In this document: one piece after another, positions 1 through 5,814 of the stretch
Position numbering within the stretch: the stretch's first letter is position 1
How the letters are laid out: every line of letters begins with the position of its first letter
DNA from: Pseudofrankia asymbiotica
GTDB lineage: Bacteria > Actinomycetota > Actinomycetes > Frankiales > Frankiaceae
Direction: 5' to 3'
Assembly (NCBI RefSeq): GCF_001983105.1
Contig: NZ_MOMC01000008.1
Coordinates: forward strand, 251,341 to 258,802
DNA: 7,462 bases
Translations under genes and position numbers: made by a program
Notes under the pieces: generated by a model
The model's database searches: none
What the model saw: only the letters and a program-made list of their open reading frames with translations
Told to the model about the DNA's origin: nothing

Positions 1-498
1 GGAAGCTGGCTGCATCTACTCGGGAACATGCTGTTCCTCGGGGTGTTCGGCAACAACGTCGAGGACCGGATGGGCAGGCTTACCTACCTGCTCTTCTACC
101 TGGCCTGCGGATTTGTCGCCGCCTACGGCTTCTCCCTCGCCCAACCGGACTCGCAGAACACGCTAATCGGCGCTTCCGGCGCGATCGCCGGCGTGCTCGG
201 CGCCTACCTCGTGGTGTTCCCGCAGGCCCGGGTGATCGGCCTGATACCGATCCTGTTCTTCATCCCGTTCTGGCTGCCGGCCTGGATCGTGCTCGGGTTC
301 TGGTTTGTACTCCAGTACCTGTACTTCACCGGGATCGGCGTGTCCTCCGGCGGCGGCGTGGCCTATGGCGCGCACGTCGTCGGCTTCGTGTTCGGCGCCC
401 TGGCCGCGCTCCCGTTCGTCCGCAGGCTGCGCGCCGGCGGCCCGCACCCGCGCCGCCACGCGCCGCGCGCCCGCTGGGTCCGCGACACAGGCTGGTAG
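1..498 (+). CDS. Rhomboid family intramembrane serine protease, 5'-truncated by the window edge
   Basis: The frame is open from base 1, so the start and first membrane helix lie outside the window; 165 codons are visible. Rhomboids cleave transmembrane substrates inside the lipid bilayer with a Ser-His dyad. Visible codons 5-9 read HLLGN, matching the His and Asn (H150/N154 in E. coli GlpG) that line the oxyanion site. The catalytic serine lies in GASGA (Ser codon at 175-177), followed by a glycine-rich helix. The catalytic histidine lies in AYGAHVVGF (His codon at 373-375) in the last core helix. Hydrophobic segments alternate as expected for a six-helix core, followed by a short Arg-rich cytoplasmic tail ending in RDTGW. 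The 303-nt gap to the next gene gives no reason to call an operon. The family assignment is firm; the substrate cannot be told from the sequence. Confidence 0.93.
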   Translation, partial: GSWLHLLGNMLFLGVFGNNVEDRMGRLTYLLFYLACGFVAAYGFSLAQPDSQNTLIGASGAIAGVLGAYLVVFPQARVIGLIPILFFIPFWLPAWIVLGFWFVLQYLYFTGIGVSSGGGVAYGAHVVGFVFGALAALPFVRRLRAGGPHPRRHAPRARWVRDTGW

Positions 499-801
499 GG
501 CGGGGCCCGGTCGGGCACGCGCGGCCGTCGACGGCCTGGCGACGATCGCGACCCGGTCACGATGGCGGGCCGGGAAGGGGCCGGTGCCCCAGCCGAGCGG
601 ACTGTCCGGTCCGGCGCGATGTGAGGGGACTCGCCGGAAATCCGGTGGCCTCCGGGCCGACTGTCAGGCAGGGTGGGACCGGCCAGGGGACGGGCACCGA
701 ACGCCCGCCTGTCCACGCCCGCCCAGCGGGGCGCGGACCGCGGGTCAGCCGCGGGCGGCCGATCGACAGTGGGGCTGGGTTGGCGGCTCAGGAGTCCCTT
801 G
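499..801. other. Intergenic stretch between the rhomboid and MFS genes
   Basis: About 300 bases without a convincing gene. The open frames crossing it have no recognisable protein features. A short inverted repeat, CCGGAAATCCGG, sits at 634-645. I see no good -35/-10 pair and no U-tract terminator. A GTG at 673 is in frame with the MFS gene, so 673-801 could be an N-terminal extension of it. I think that less likely, because the extension would be a polar, Arg/Gly-rich stretch ahead of the first helix. Confidence 0.5.
790..794 (+). promoter_or_regulatory. Ribosome binding site (AGGAG) that sets the MFS start
   Basis: AGGAG lies 7 nt before the TTG at 802 and 4 nt before the TTG at 799. No comparably strong Shine-Dalgarno sequence precedes the upstream GTG candidates at 673 and 769. 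It therefore supports a TTG start next to the conserved N-terminal region. Confidence 0.5.
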
Positions 802-2109
802 TTGGCCAGTGTCTACCGGCAGGCGTTCGCGACCCCGGGCGCCAGCCGCTTCGTACCCGCCGCGTTCGTCGGGCGGCTGCCCATCTCCATGGTCGCCATC
901 GGGATCGTGCTCTACATCCAGCACACGACCGGCTCCTACGGCGTCGGCGGCACCGTCGTCGCCGCCGGCACGATCAGCGAGGCGGCGCTCGCCGCCCAGC
1001 TCGGGCGCGCGCTCGACCGGTTCGGCCAGGCCCGGGTGCTGCTGTGGTGCCTCGCCGGGCATCTGGTCGGCCTGCTCGGCCTGCTCGTCGGTGTCGGCGT
1101 CGACGCGCCGCGCCCGCTCTGGTACGTCGCGGGGGCGCTGGCCGGCGGGCTGCTCCCGCCGGTGGGCGCCTGCGTGCGAGCCCGCTGGAGCCGCCTGCTG
1201 GGAGGCCTGCCGCTGCTGAGCACCGCGTTCGCGCTGGAGGCCACGCTCGACGAGGTGATCTTCATCTGCGGGCCGGTGCTCGTCACCTGGCTGGTGACCG
1301 GGGTGACGCCCGCCTCCGGGCTGGCCGTCGCCGGCGTGCTGGCCGCCGCGGGGACGCTGGCGCTGGCCGCGCAGCGCGGCAGCGACCCTGGGCCGCGGCC
1401 CAGGGCGGCCAGCGGGACCCGGCCGCGGGTGTTGCGCGACCCCGCCGTGCGGGCACTGCTTGTCGTGATCTTCTCGGTCGGTGTGTGCTTCGGCGGGGTC
1501 GACCTGTCCGCGGTCGCCTACGGCCGCGAGCGCGGGCTGGGCGCCCTGTCCGGCCTCGTGCTCGGGCTGTTCGCGTTCGGCTCGGGTATGAGCTCGCTGC
1601 TGTACGGGGCGCGGGCGAGCGCGGGCGGGCCCACCCGCAGGTTCCTGACCGCGGCCCCCCTGCTGGCGGTGGCGGCCTGGCTGCCGCTGGCGGCGCCGAA
1701 CACGGCCGTGCTGCTGCCATTCATGGTGATCGCCGGCGCCGGCGCCTCGCCGACGCTGATCAGCGCCAACGCGCTGATGGAGCGGCTCATACCCCCGGAG
1801 GCACGGACCGAGGGCTTCGCGTGGCTGCAGGTCGCGCTGGTGACCGGCATCTCGGCCGGGGCACCGCTGGCGGGCGCCCTGATCGACCGGTACGGCCCGA
1901 GGGCCGGGTTCACCGTCGTCGCCGGCGCCGGGGTGCTGGTCGGCCTCGCGGCCCTGAGCGCCCGCCGCGCCCTGCGCGCCGCCGAGCCAGCCGGGCGGCC
2001 AGCCACCATGGAGCCGGCCGCGGGCGGGCCGACCGTCCCGGTCGGGCCGGCGGGGGTCGGGACGCCGGCCGGGCGGTCCGCCACCGAGGCTGCGGCGGAC
2101 CGCCCGTAA
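802..2109 (+). CDS. MFS transporter, probable exporter
   Basis: A 435-residue membrane protein with about twelve hydrophobic segments, the usual size and layout of the major facilitator superfamily. The loop after the second helix reads LGRALDRFGQARVL (residues 67-80), a form of MFS motif A. A second copy, ALIDRYGPR, follows at residues 359-367 in the C-terminal half. The charged FALEATLDEVIF stretch (residues 143-154) resembles helix 5 in a group of uncharacterised actinobacterial MFS proteins, from memory. The central loop (about 191-215) is polar and Pro/Arg-rich. The last 40 residues are a Pro/Ala/Gly-rich tail of low complexity. I chose TTG 802 for its AGGAG; TTG 799 and GTG 673 are alternatives. 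Neighbours do not reveal the substrate; efflux of a small molecule is inferred only from family habit. Confidence 0.88.
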   Translation: MASVYRQAFATPGASRFVPAAFVGRLPISMVAIGIVLYIQHTTGSYGVGGTVVAAGTISEAALAAQLGRALDRFGQARVLLWCLAGHLVGLLGLLVGVGVDAPRPLWYVAGALAGGLLPPVGACVRARWSRLLGGLPLLSTAFALEATLDEVIFICGPVLVTWLVTGVTPASGLAVAGVLAAAGTLALAAQRGSDPGPRPRAASGTRPRVLRDPAVRALLVVIFSVGVCFGGVDLSAVAYGRERGLGALSGLVLGLFAFGSGMSSLLYGARASAGGPTRRFLTAAPLLAVAAWLPLAAPNTAVLLPFMVIAGAGASPTLISANALMERLIPPEARTEGFAWLQVALVTGISAGAPLAGALIDRYGPRAGFTVVAGAGVLVGLAALSARRALRAAEPAGRPATMEPAAGGPTVPVGPAGVGTPAGRSATEAAADRP

Positions 2110-2152
2110 CGGCTGTTACGACCGTTGCGGCGCGCCGGCGTGGCACGCCCGG
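2105..2152 (+). terminator. Possible hairpin terminator after the MFS gene
   Basis: CGTAAC (2105-2110) pairs with GTTACG (2115-2120) around a GGCT loop that overlaps the TAA stop. A second stem follows: CCGGCGT (2135-2141) with ACGCC plus GG (2145-2152), one bulged C, and a 3-nt loop. There is no U-tract, as is common for actinobacterial terminators, so function is uncertain. Confidence 0.35.
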
Positions 2153-2264
2153 CCGCCGCGTGGCCGTCCAGAAGATACGCATAGGACACGCACCAACTCC
2201 GGCATCGCGGTGCGGGAGCGGCGGTTCCCACGGCCGGTATGCGGGACGAGGCCAAGAGCCAGCG

Positions 2265-2297
2265 AATCGACGGGGATGTCGCACAGCGCCGTCGATT
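2265..2297. repeat. Perfect 9-bp inverted repeat
   Basis: AATCGACGG (2265-2273) and CCGTCGATT (2289-2297) are exact reverse complements separated by 15 nt. It could be an RNA hairpin ending MFS read-through or an operator half-site pair. No U-tract follows directly. Confidence 0.5.
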
Positions 2298-2305
2298 AAT
2301 CACGC

Positions 2306-2324
2306 GGGACGAATTTCCTGTCCC
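2306..2324. repeat. GGGAC-N9-GTCCC inverted repeat around an A/T-rich centre
   Basis: GGGAC (2306-2310) and GTCCC (2320-2324) flank GAATTTCCT. The half-sites are those of the DevR dormancy box, but the spacing is 9 nt rather than 4, so it is not a canonical box. It lies about 70 nt upstream of the putative devR -10 element. Confidence 0.4.
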
Positions 2325-2394
2325 AACGGGCCCTTGTGTGCCAGTGAGGACCGTGCGGCCGGCCCGGTCGGTCCAGGTCAGTGAACTCCCGCGT

Positions 2395-2400
2395 TATACT
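2395..2400 (+). promoter_or_regulatory. Putative devR promoter -10 element
   Basis: TATACT is a near-consensus -10 hexamer in an otherwise GC-rich region, predicting a transcript start near 2407. No -35 consensus lies 17 nt upstream (about 2372-2377), which suggests activator dependence. A near-palindrome, AGGTCAGTGAACT (2375-2387), covers the spacer region. The -10 lies inside the longest possible devR reading frame, which argues against the GTG at 2381 as the start. Confidence 0.45.
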
Positions 2401-2551
2401 CTCGTTGCATCACGTGACACACAGAGGGTCTTCAACGACAGCGGGTCTGGCGGGGTCAACGGTGTCAGAGGTATCAGCGGACATTCCCGCATCGGCGAGT
2501 GCCCAGAGCAAAGCGACGGGCTTTCCGGCGGGCCTAACCGGAGCACCGGCG

Positions 2552-3217
2552 GTGGCCACCGGCGAGCCGGCGCCACCCCCTGGCCGCACGATCCGCGTTT
2601 TCCTGCTCGACGACCACGAGGTCGTCCGCCGCGGCCTGCGCGACCTGCTGTCCGAGGAGCCGGACATCGAGATCGTCGGCGAGGCCGGCCGCGCCGACGA
2701 GGCCCTCGAGCAGATCATGGCGCTGCGGCCGGACGTCGCCGTCCTCGACGCCCGGCTGCAGGACGGCAGCGGCATCGAGGTCTGCCGCCAGGTCCGCTCC
2801 AACGACTCGACCATCGCCTGCCTGATCCTGACGTCGTTCGACGACGAGGACGCCCTGTTCACCGCGATCATGGCCGGGGCCGCGGGCTACGTGCTCAAGC
2901 AGATCCGCGGCGCGGCGCTCGTCGACGCCGTCCGCCGCGTCGCCGCCGGCCAGTCGCTGCTCGACCCCGAGGTGACCCCCCGCGTCCTCTACCGGCTGCG
3001 GCAGGGCCCCGCCGAGGACGAGCGCCTCGCCGGCCTCACCGACCAGGAACGGCGCATCCTGGCCCTCATCGCCGAGGGCCTGACCAACCGGCAGATCGCC
3101 AACCGCATGTACCTCGCGGAGAAGACCGTCAAGAACTACGTCTCCAGCATGCTCTCCAAGCTCGGCCTCGAAAGCCGCACCCAGGCCGCCGTCTTCGCCA
3201 CCAAGCTCGGCACCTGA
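2552..3217 (+). CDS. devR: DevR/DosR-type NarL-family response regulator
   Basis: A 221-residue transcription factor with an N-terminal receiver (about residues 15-130) and a C-terminal LuxR-type helix-turn-helix (about 160-220). Compared from memory with M. tuberculosis DosR, offset +12 and no gaps, it keeps the acidic pair D20/D21, phosphoacceptor D66 (DosR D54), T94 (T82) and K116 (K104). In LAEKTVKNYVS the DNA-contacting K191, K194 and N195 match DosR K179, K182 and N183. T210 and T217 match T198 and T205, targets of PknH in M. tuberculosis. Start: GTG 2552 has GGAG 8 nt upstream, gives the family's usual length, and is where strong third-position GC begins. GTG 2462 and GTG 2381 are alternatives. 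It likely receives phosphate from the convergent kinase. The family is firm; calling it the functional DevR orthologue is inference. Confidence 0.9.
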   Translation: MATGEPAPPPGRTIRVFLLDDHEVVRRGLRDLLSEEPDIEIVGEAGRADEALEQIMALRPDVAVLDARLQDGSGIEVCRQVRSNDSTIACLILTSFDDEDALFTAIMAGAAGYVLKQIRGAALVDAVRRVAAGQSLLDPEVTPRVLYRLRQGPAEDERLAGLTDQERRILALIAEGLTNRQIANRMYLAEKTVKNYVSSMLSKLGLESRTQAAVFATKLGT

Positions 3218-3236
3218 GCCGCGCCGCCGGGTCTCG

Positions 3237-5099
3237 CTAGGGGCGGGGCAGGCCGGGCGGGGTGGGGGCGGCGGCCCAGTCGGGGGCGGGCTCGCGGCCC
3301 AGGAGAGGGACCTGCCAGCGCACGCGGGTGCCGACGCCGCCGAGGCCCGGGCCGAAGTCCATGTGGCCGCCCAGGTCCATGGCACGGCGGCGCAGGTTCG
3401 CCAGCCCGCTGGTGACGGTCGCGCCACCGGGACCGACGCCGTCGTCCTGGACCTCGACCAGCACGCTGTCGTCGCCGGCCCGGACCAGCACCCGCACCCG
3501 GGTCGCCCGCGAGTGCCGGGCGATGTTCGACAGCGCCTCGCGCAGCGCCGCGAGCAGGTGCGGATGGATCACGACGGGCACCCGCTCGGCCGGCCCCTCG
3601 ACCCGCACCGTCGGGCGCAGCCCGAGCGAGTGCTCGGCCTGCCCGACGATCCGGTCGATCTCGGCCCGCAGCTGGGCACCGTCCGGCGTCGGCGAGGCCA
3701 GCGAGAAGATCGTGTGCCGAAGCTCCGAGATCGTCTGGTCCAGCTCGGCGACCGCCCCGGCGACCCGGGCCGCCACCGGCGGCGGCACCGACCGCGCGAG
3801 GCCCTGCAGCGACAGCCCGGTGGCGAACAGCCGCTGGATGACGACGTCGTGCAGGTCGCGGGCGATGCGGTCGCGGTCCTCGAAGACGGCCAGGCGCTCC
3901 CGGTCGCGCTGCAGCCGGGTCAGCTCCAGGGTGAGCGCCGCCTGCCCGGCGAAGGCGGTCGCCATGTCCAGGTCCAGCGCGCTGAACGGCGCCACACCGC
4001 CCGACCAGCCCTGCGCCGCCGCCCCCACCGCGGCCGGCACTCCCGGCGCGGCACCCGCCACTGCCTGGACGCCGAGCAGCAGCCCGCCGACCGGCCGGCC
4101 CGCGACGGCCATCGGCACCACCATCACGCACGCCAGCGCCAGCCCGTCGGCCGCGTCCCCGAGCAGGTCGGGCAGGTCGCCGGCGCCGACCACCTGGGCG
4201 TGTCCGGCGCGCATCACCTCGACCAGCTGGCTGCGGTCCACCGGCAGCGACCGACCGCGCAGTGACTGCGTCCCGGGCCCGTCGGCGTTCGTCACGACGA
4301 ACCCGGTCCTGGTGTCCGGCAGCACGATCGCCGCCAGGCACGCCGACGTCACCTGCCGGGCGCGGCGGGCGACCAGGTCGAGCGCGGCCCACGGCTCGCT
4401 GACCGACACCAGGGCCGCGGAGATCTCCCCGCTGGCCGTGTGCCAGGCCTGCTGGCGGCCCGCCTCGTCGCGCAGCCGGGCGTTCTCGACCGCGAGCCCG
4501 GCGGCGGCCGCCAGCGCCGTCACCAGCTCCTCGTCCGCCCCGGTGAACGAGCCACCGCGCTTGCCGCCGAGGAACAGGCCGCCGCAGGCGACCCCGCGCA
4601 CGGCGATCTGCGCGCCCAGGAACGTCTCGAACGTCGGGTGGCCCGCCGGGATCCCCATCGCCTCCGGGTGACGGGCGACGTCGTCGGCCCGCAGCGTCCC
4701 CGTCTCGCGCAGCACCTTGGCGAGCAGCCCCTGGCCGGCCGGCAGCCCGCCGAGGCGGGCCGTGTCCTCCGTCTCGGCGCCCACCTGGATGAGGTCGGCG
4801 ATCCGCCCGTCGGCCCCGAGCACGCCGATCGCGCCGTACTCGGCGTCGGCGAGCCGGCAGGCGGCCTCGACCGTGCGGCGCAGCGTCGCCGGCAGGCTCG
4901 GCTCCTGAGCGGCGCCGACGACCACGTCGACCAGGCCCCGCATGCGGCCCTGCCCGGCCAGCGCGTCGTCGACCCGGTCCCCCAGCCGGGTCAGCATCCG
5001 CTCGATCCGGTCCTCGAGCGGGGCGCCCGGCTCGGCCTGGACGGGCGCGGCGAACGGCACCGACGGTGGAACGCGCGCATGGCCGGCCTCGCTGGTCAC
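3237..5099 (-). CDS. devS: DevS/DosT-type GAF-GAF sensor histidine kinase, probable haem gas sensor
   Basis: A 620-residue soluble kinase without membrane segments: GAF-A (about 50-212), GAF-B (about 225-395), HisKA_3 dimerisation domain with RDLHDVVIQRLF (phosphoacceptor H417), and HATPase with EALSNIARHS (N525) and DDGVG (from D552). GAF-A aligns gap-free, from memory, with M. tuberculosis DevS over about 100 residues. H154 in PAGHPTFETFLG matches the haem ligand H149. Distal Tyr171 is replaced by F176 and Glu87 by G92. DosT also has glycine at the latter position. The kinase presumably autophosphorylates according to haem state or bound O2/CO/NO and passes phosphate to the convergent DevR, 19 nt away. 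Start: GTG 5099 follows GGAGGTG with a 7-nt gap. ATG 5138 would add 13 residues but has a weak binding site. Haem binding is inferred from the conserved histidine. Confidence 0.9.
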   Translation of the reverse strand: MTSEAGHARVPPSVPFAAPVQAEPGAPLEDRIERMLTRLGDRVDDALAGQGRMRGLVDVVVGAAQEPSLPATLRRTVEAACRLADAEYGAIGVLGADGRIADLIQVGAETEDTARLGGLPAGQGLLAKVLRETGTLRADDVARHPEAMGIPAGHPTFETFLGAQIAVRGVACGGLFLGGKRGGSFTGADEELVTALAAAAGLAVENARLRDEAGRQQAWHTASGEISAALVSVSEPWAALDLVARRARQVTSACLAAIVLPDTRTGFVVTNADGPGTQSLRGRSLPVDRSQLVEVMRAGHAQVVGAGDLPDLLGDAADGLALACVMVVPMAVAGRPVGGLLLGVQAVAGAAPGVPAAVGAAAQGWSGGVAPFSALDLDMATAFAGQAALTLELTRLQRDRERLAVFEDRDRIARDLHDVVIQRLFATGLSLQGLARSVPPPVAARVAGAVAELDQTISELRHTIFSLASPTPDGAQLRAEIDRIVGQAEHSLGLRPTVRVEGPAERVPVVIHPHLLAALREALSNIARHSRATRVRVLVRAGDDSVLVEVQDDGVGPGGATVTSGLANLRRRAMDLGGHMDFGPGLGGVGTRVRWQVPLLGREPAPDWAAAPTPPGLPRP

Positions 5100-5106
5100 C
5101 TTCCAG

Positions 5107-5113
5107 CACCTCC
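5107..5113 (-). promoter_or_regulatory. Strong ribosome binding site (GGAGGTG) for devS
   Basis: On the minus strand GGAGGTG lies 7 nt before the GTG codon at 5099-5097 and matches the 16S anti-Shine-Dalgarno well. It would sit inside the coding sequence if ATG 5138 were used, so it supports the GTG start. Confidence 0.55.
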
Positions 5114-5186
5114 CACGCGCCTCGCCGGCCCGCGCCATGCTGGCGAACCTGTTTCACCCTGGCGACGATCAGCCGCCCCGAGCTGC

Positions 5187-5192
5187 ACAATA
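5187..5192 (-). promoter_or_regulatory. Putative devS promoter -10 element (TATTGT)
   Basis: On the minus strand TATTGT fits TANNNT and stands out in GC-rich DNA. It predicts a start near 5180 and a 5' UTR of about 80 nt before GTG 5099. The -35 position (about 5210-5215) reads ACTTTC, not a consensus, and is occupied by the DevR-box-like sequence. Confidence 0.45.
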
Positions 5193-5201
5193 CGACGCCC
5201 G

Positions 5202-5221
5202 GCCGGGTAGAAAGTCCCGCC
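5202..5221. promoter_or_regulatory. Candidate DevR/DosR dormancy box upstream of devS
   Basis: The plus-strand core GGGTAGAAAGTCCC (5205-5218) matches 11 of 14 positions of the mycobacterial dormancy-box core GGGACTWWAGTCCC, with one perfect half (AAAGTCCC). Outside the core, C at 5204 and G at 5219 fit the S positions, while the TT/AA ends do not match. It covers the -35 position of the putative devS promoter, where DevR boxes often act in M. tuberculosis. The transfer of that consensus to this organism is inference. Confidence 0.4.
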
Positions 5222-5438
5222 CACCACGACAGAACGCTACCAATGCGCTCCCGAGGGCCGCGACGCCACTTCCGACCTACCCGAAAGGGTCAAAGCGTGG
5301 CGGACATGTGACGACCAGGCCACACAACAGTGATCCACCCGGTTCGCCGGAACGCGTGCCGAGGCGGGCGGCCACGGCGGCGCCGACCCTCCCGCGTGCC
5401 GCGCGGCTGGTCGGGCGACGGTGGTGGCCATGGGGCGA

Positions 5439-5444
5439 TACCAT
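5439..5444 (+). promoter_or_regulatory. Putative -10 element for a leaderless transcript starting at ATG 5451
   Basis: TACCAT fits the actinobacterial TANNNT -10 and ends 6 nt before the A of ATG 5451. That would put the transcript start at the first base of the start codon. GCGACG at 5415-5420 could serve as a poor -35 with an 18-bp spacer. No Shine-Dalgarno lies in front of the ATG. The same stretch forms the inverted repeat GGCGAT-ACC-ATCGCC (5434-5448), a possible operator. Confidence 0.4.
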
Positions 5445-5450
5445 CGCCGC

Positions 5451-5546
5451 ATGGCAGTCGTCCTCCTGCTACACAGTGACCGCGTCACCGACCTGGGTCG
5501 GCTGGCCAGCGGCATGTGTACCGAGGCGGCCGCCCCCGTCCGCTGA
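5451..5546 (+). CDS. 31-residue Cys-containing putative leader peptide
   Basis: A short ORF, ATG 5451 to TGA 5544-5546, encoding 31 residues: MAVVLLLHSDRV, then TDLGRLASGMC, then TEAAAPVR. About 83% of third positions are G or C, so it has coding character. The pattern of a hydrophobic start, a basic/Asp-Leu-Gly-Arg core, Ala-Ser, then Cys resembles, from memory, the small actinobacterial peptides labelled 'putative leader peptide' upstream of sulfur genes. Leaderless Cys-encoding ORFs act as cysteine-responsive attenuators in mycobacteria. The single Cys codon is the uncommon TGT (5517-5519). The next gene on this strand is the cysteine dioxygenase, about 450 nt on, farther than usual, so the target could differ or be displaced. 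Its role is probably cis-acting translation rather than the peptide itself. Confidence 0.6.
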   Translation: MAVVLLLHSDRVTDLGRLASGMCTEAAAPVR

Positions 5547-5575
5547 CCTTCGGCCGGCTTTTGGACAGCCGAAGG
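5504..5575 (+). promoter_or_regulatory. Competing RNA stems at the leader-peptide ORF, possible attenuator
   Basis: Stem 1 pairs GGCCAGCGG (5504-5512) with CCGCTGACC (5540-5548), eight of nine pairs, and places the Cys codon in its loop. Stem 2 pairs CCTTCGGC (5547-5554) with GCCGAAGG (5568-5575), eight of eight, directly after the stop codon. The two share bases 5547-5548. A third pairing, CGGCT (5555-5559) with AGCCG (5567-5571), excludes stem 2. No U-tract follows, so termination might be Rho-type or U-tract independent. Confidence 0.45.
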
Positions 5576-5624
5576 CAGCGCCCGCCGAACGGGACAGGCT
5601 CCGCGCGACCGCGCCCCAGGGCAC

Positions 5625-5647
5625 AGCCGTCCGCCGACGGCACGGCT
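5625..5647 (+). repeat. Nested alternative hairpins downstream of the leader ORF
   Basis: GCCGTC (5626-5631) pairs with GACGGC (5636-5641) around CGCC. AGCCGT (5625-5630) can instead pair with ACGGCT (5642-5647). Both pairings are perfect and mutually exclusive. They may belong to the same regulatory RNA as the stems upstream. Confidence 0.35.
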
Positions 5648-5808
5648 TGAGCGCCTCCCGCGCTCGCGCCGGTCGGCCCGAGGCCGCGCTGTGGTCTCCG
5701 ACCGCCAGCCCCGGTTGAGCGCTGACAGCTCGGCCACGGAGGCCTCGCCCGCACAGCTCTGGACTGACGGCCCACCGAGGCCACGGTGGCGGACCGATCC
5801 CAATTTCC

Positions 5809-5814
5809 TATCTT
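5809..5814 (+). promoter_or_regulatory. Possible -10 element for the cysteine dioxygenase operon
   Basis: TATCTT (5809-5814) lies in a short A/T-rich patch and overlaps the left end of the 5813-5826 palindrome. It would start a transcript near 5821 with a UTR of about 175 nt. No clear -35 is seen. Confidence 0.3.

Larger units (their letters stand above)
2110..2551. other. Intergenic and 5' leader region upstream of devR
   Basis: About 440 bases without a convincing gene. It is less GC-rich than its surroundings, which fits regulatory DNA. It contains a 9-bp inverted repeat (2265-2297), a GGGAC/GTCCC repeat (2306-2324), a -10-like TATACT (2395-2400), and about 150 nt between that -10 and the favoured devR start. 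The devR frame stays open back to GTG 2381. Third-position G+C in 2462-2551 is only about 60%, against over 90% inside the gene, so I treat this part as leader. Confidence 0.5.

Noticed and set aside
2306..2324. GGGAC-N9-GTCCC as a DevR box for devR itself
   Set aside because: The half-sites fit but the dormancy box needs a 4-nt centre. The best 14-bp match inside it is only 10 of 14, so I list it as a repeat only.
2381..2383. GTG 2381 as the devR start
   Set aside because: It lies upstream of the putative -10 TATACT, and the extra codons have weak third-position GC and no counterpart in the family.
621..2384. A long Arg/Ala/Gly-rich frame across the MFS gene, and similar frames on both strands over the other genes
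   Set aside because: Low-complexity shadow frames with no recognisable motifs, overlapping genes with clear families.
3136..5190. A 684-codon open frame on the minus strand overlapping the kinase gene
   Set aside because: It is very rich in Arg, Gly, Ala and Pro with no domain, while the neighbouring frame encodes a complete two-GAF kinase with all catalytic motifs. It is a GC-driven shadow.
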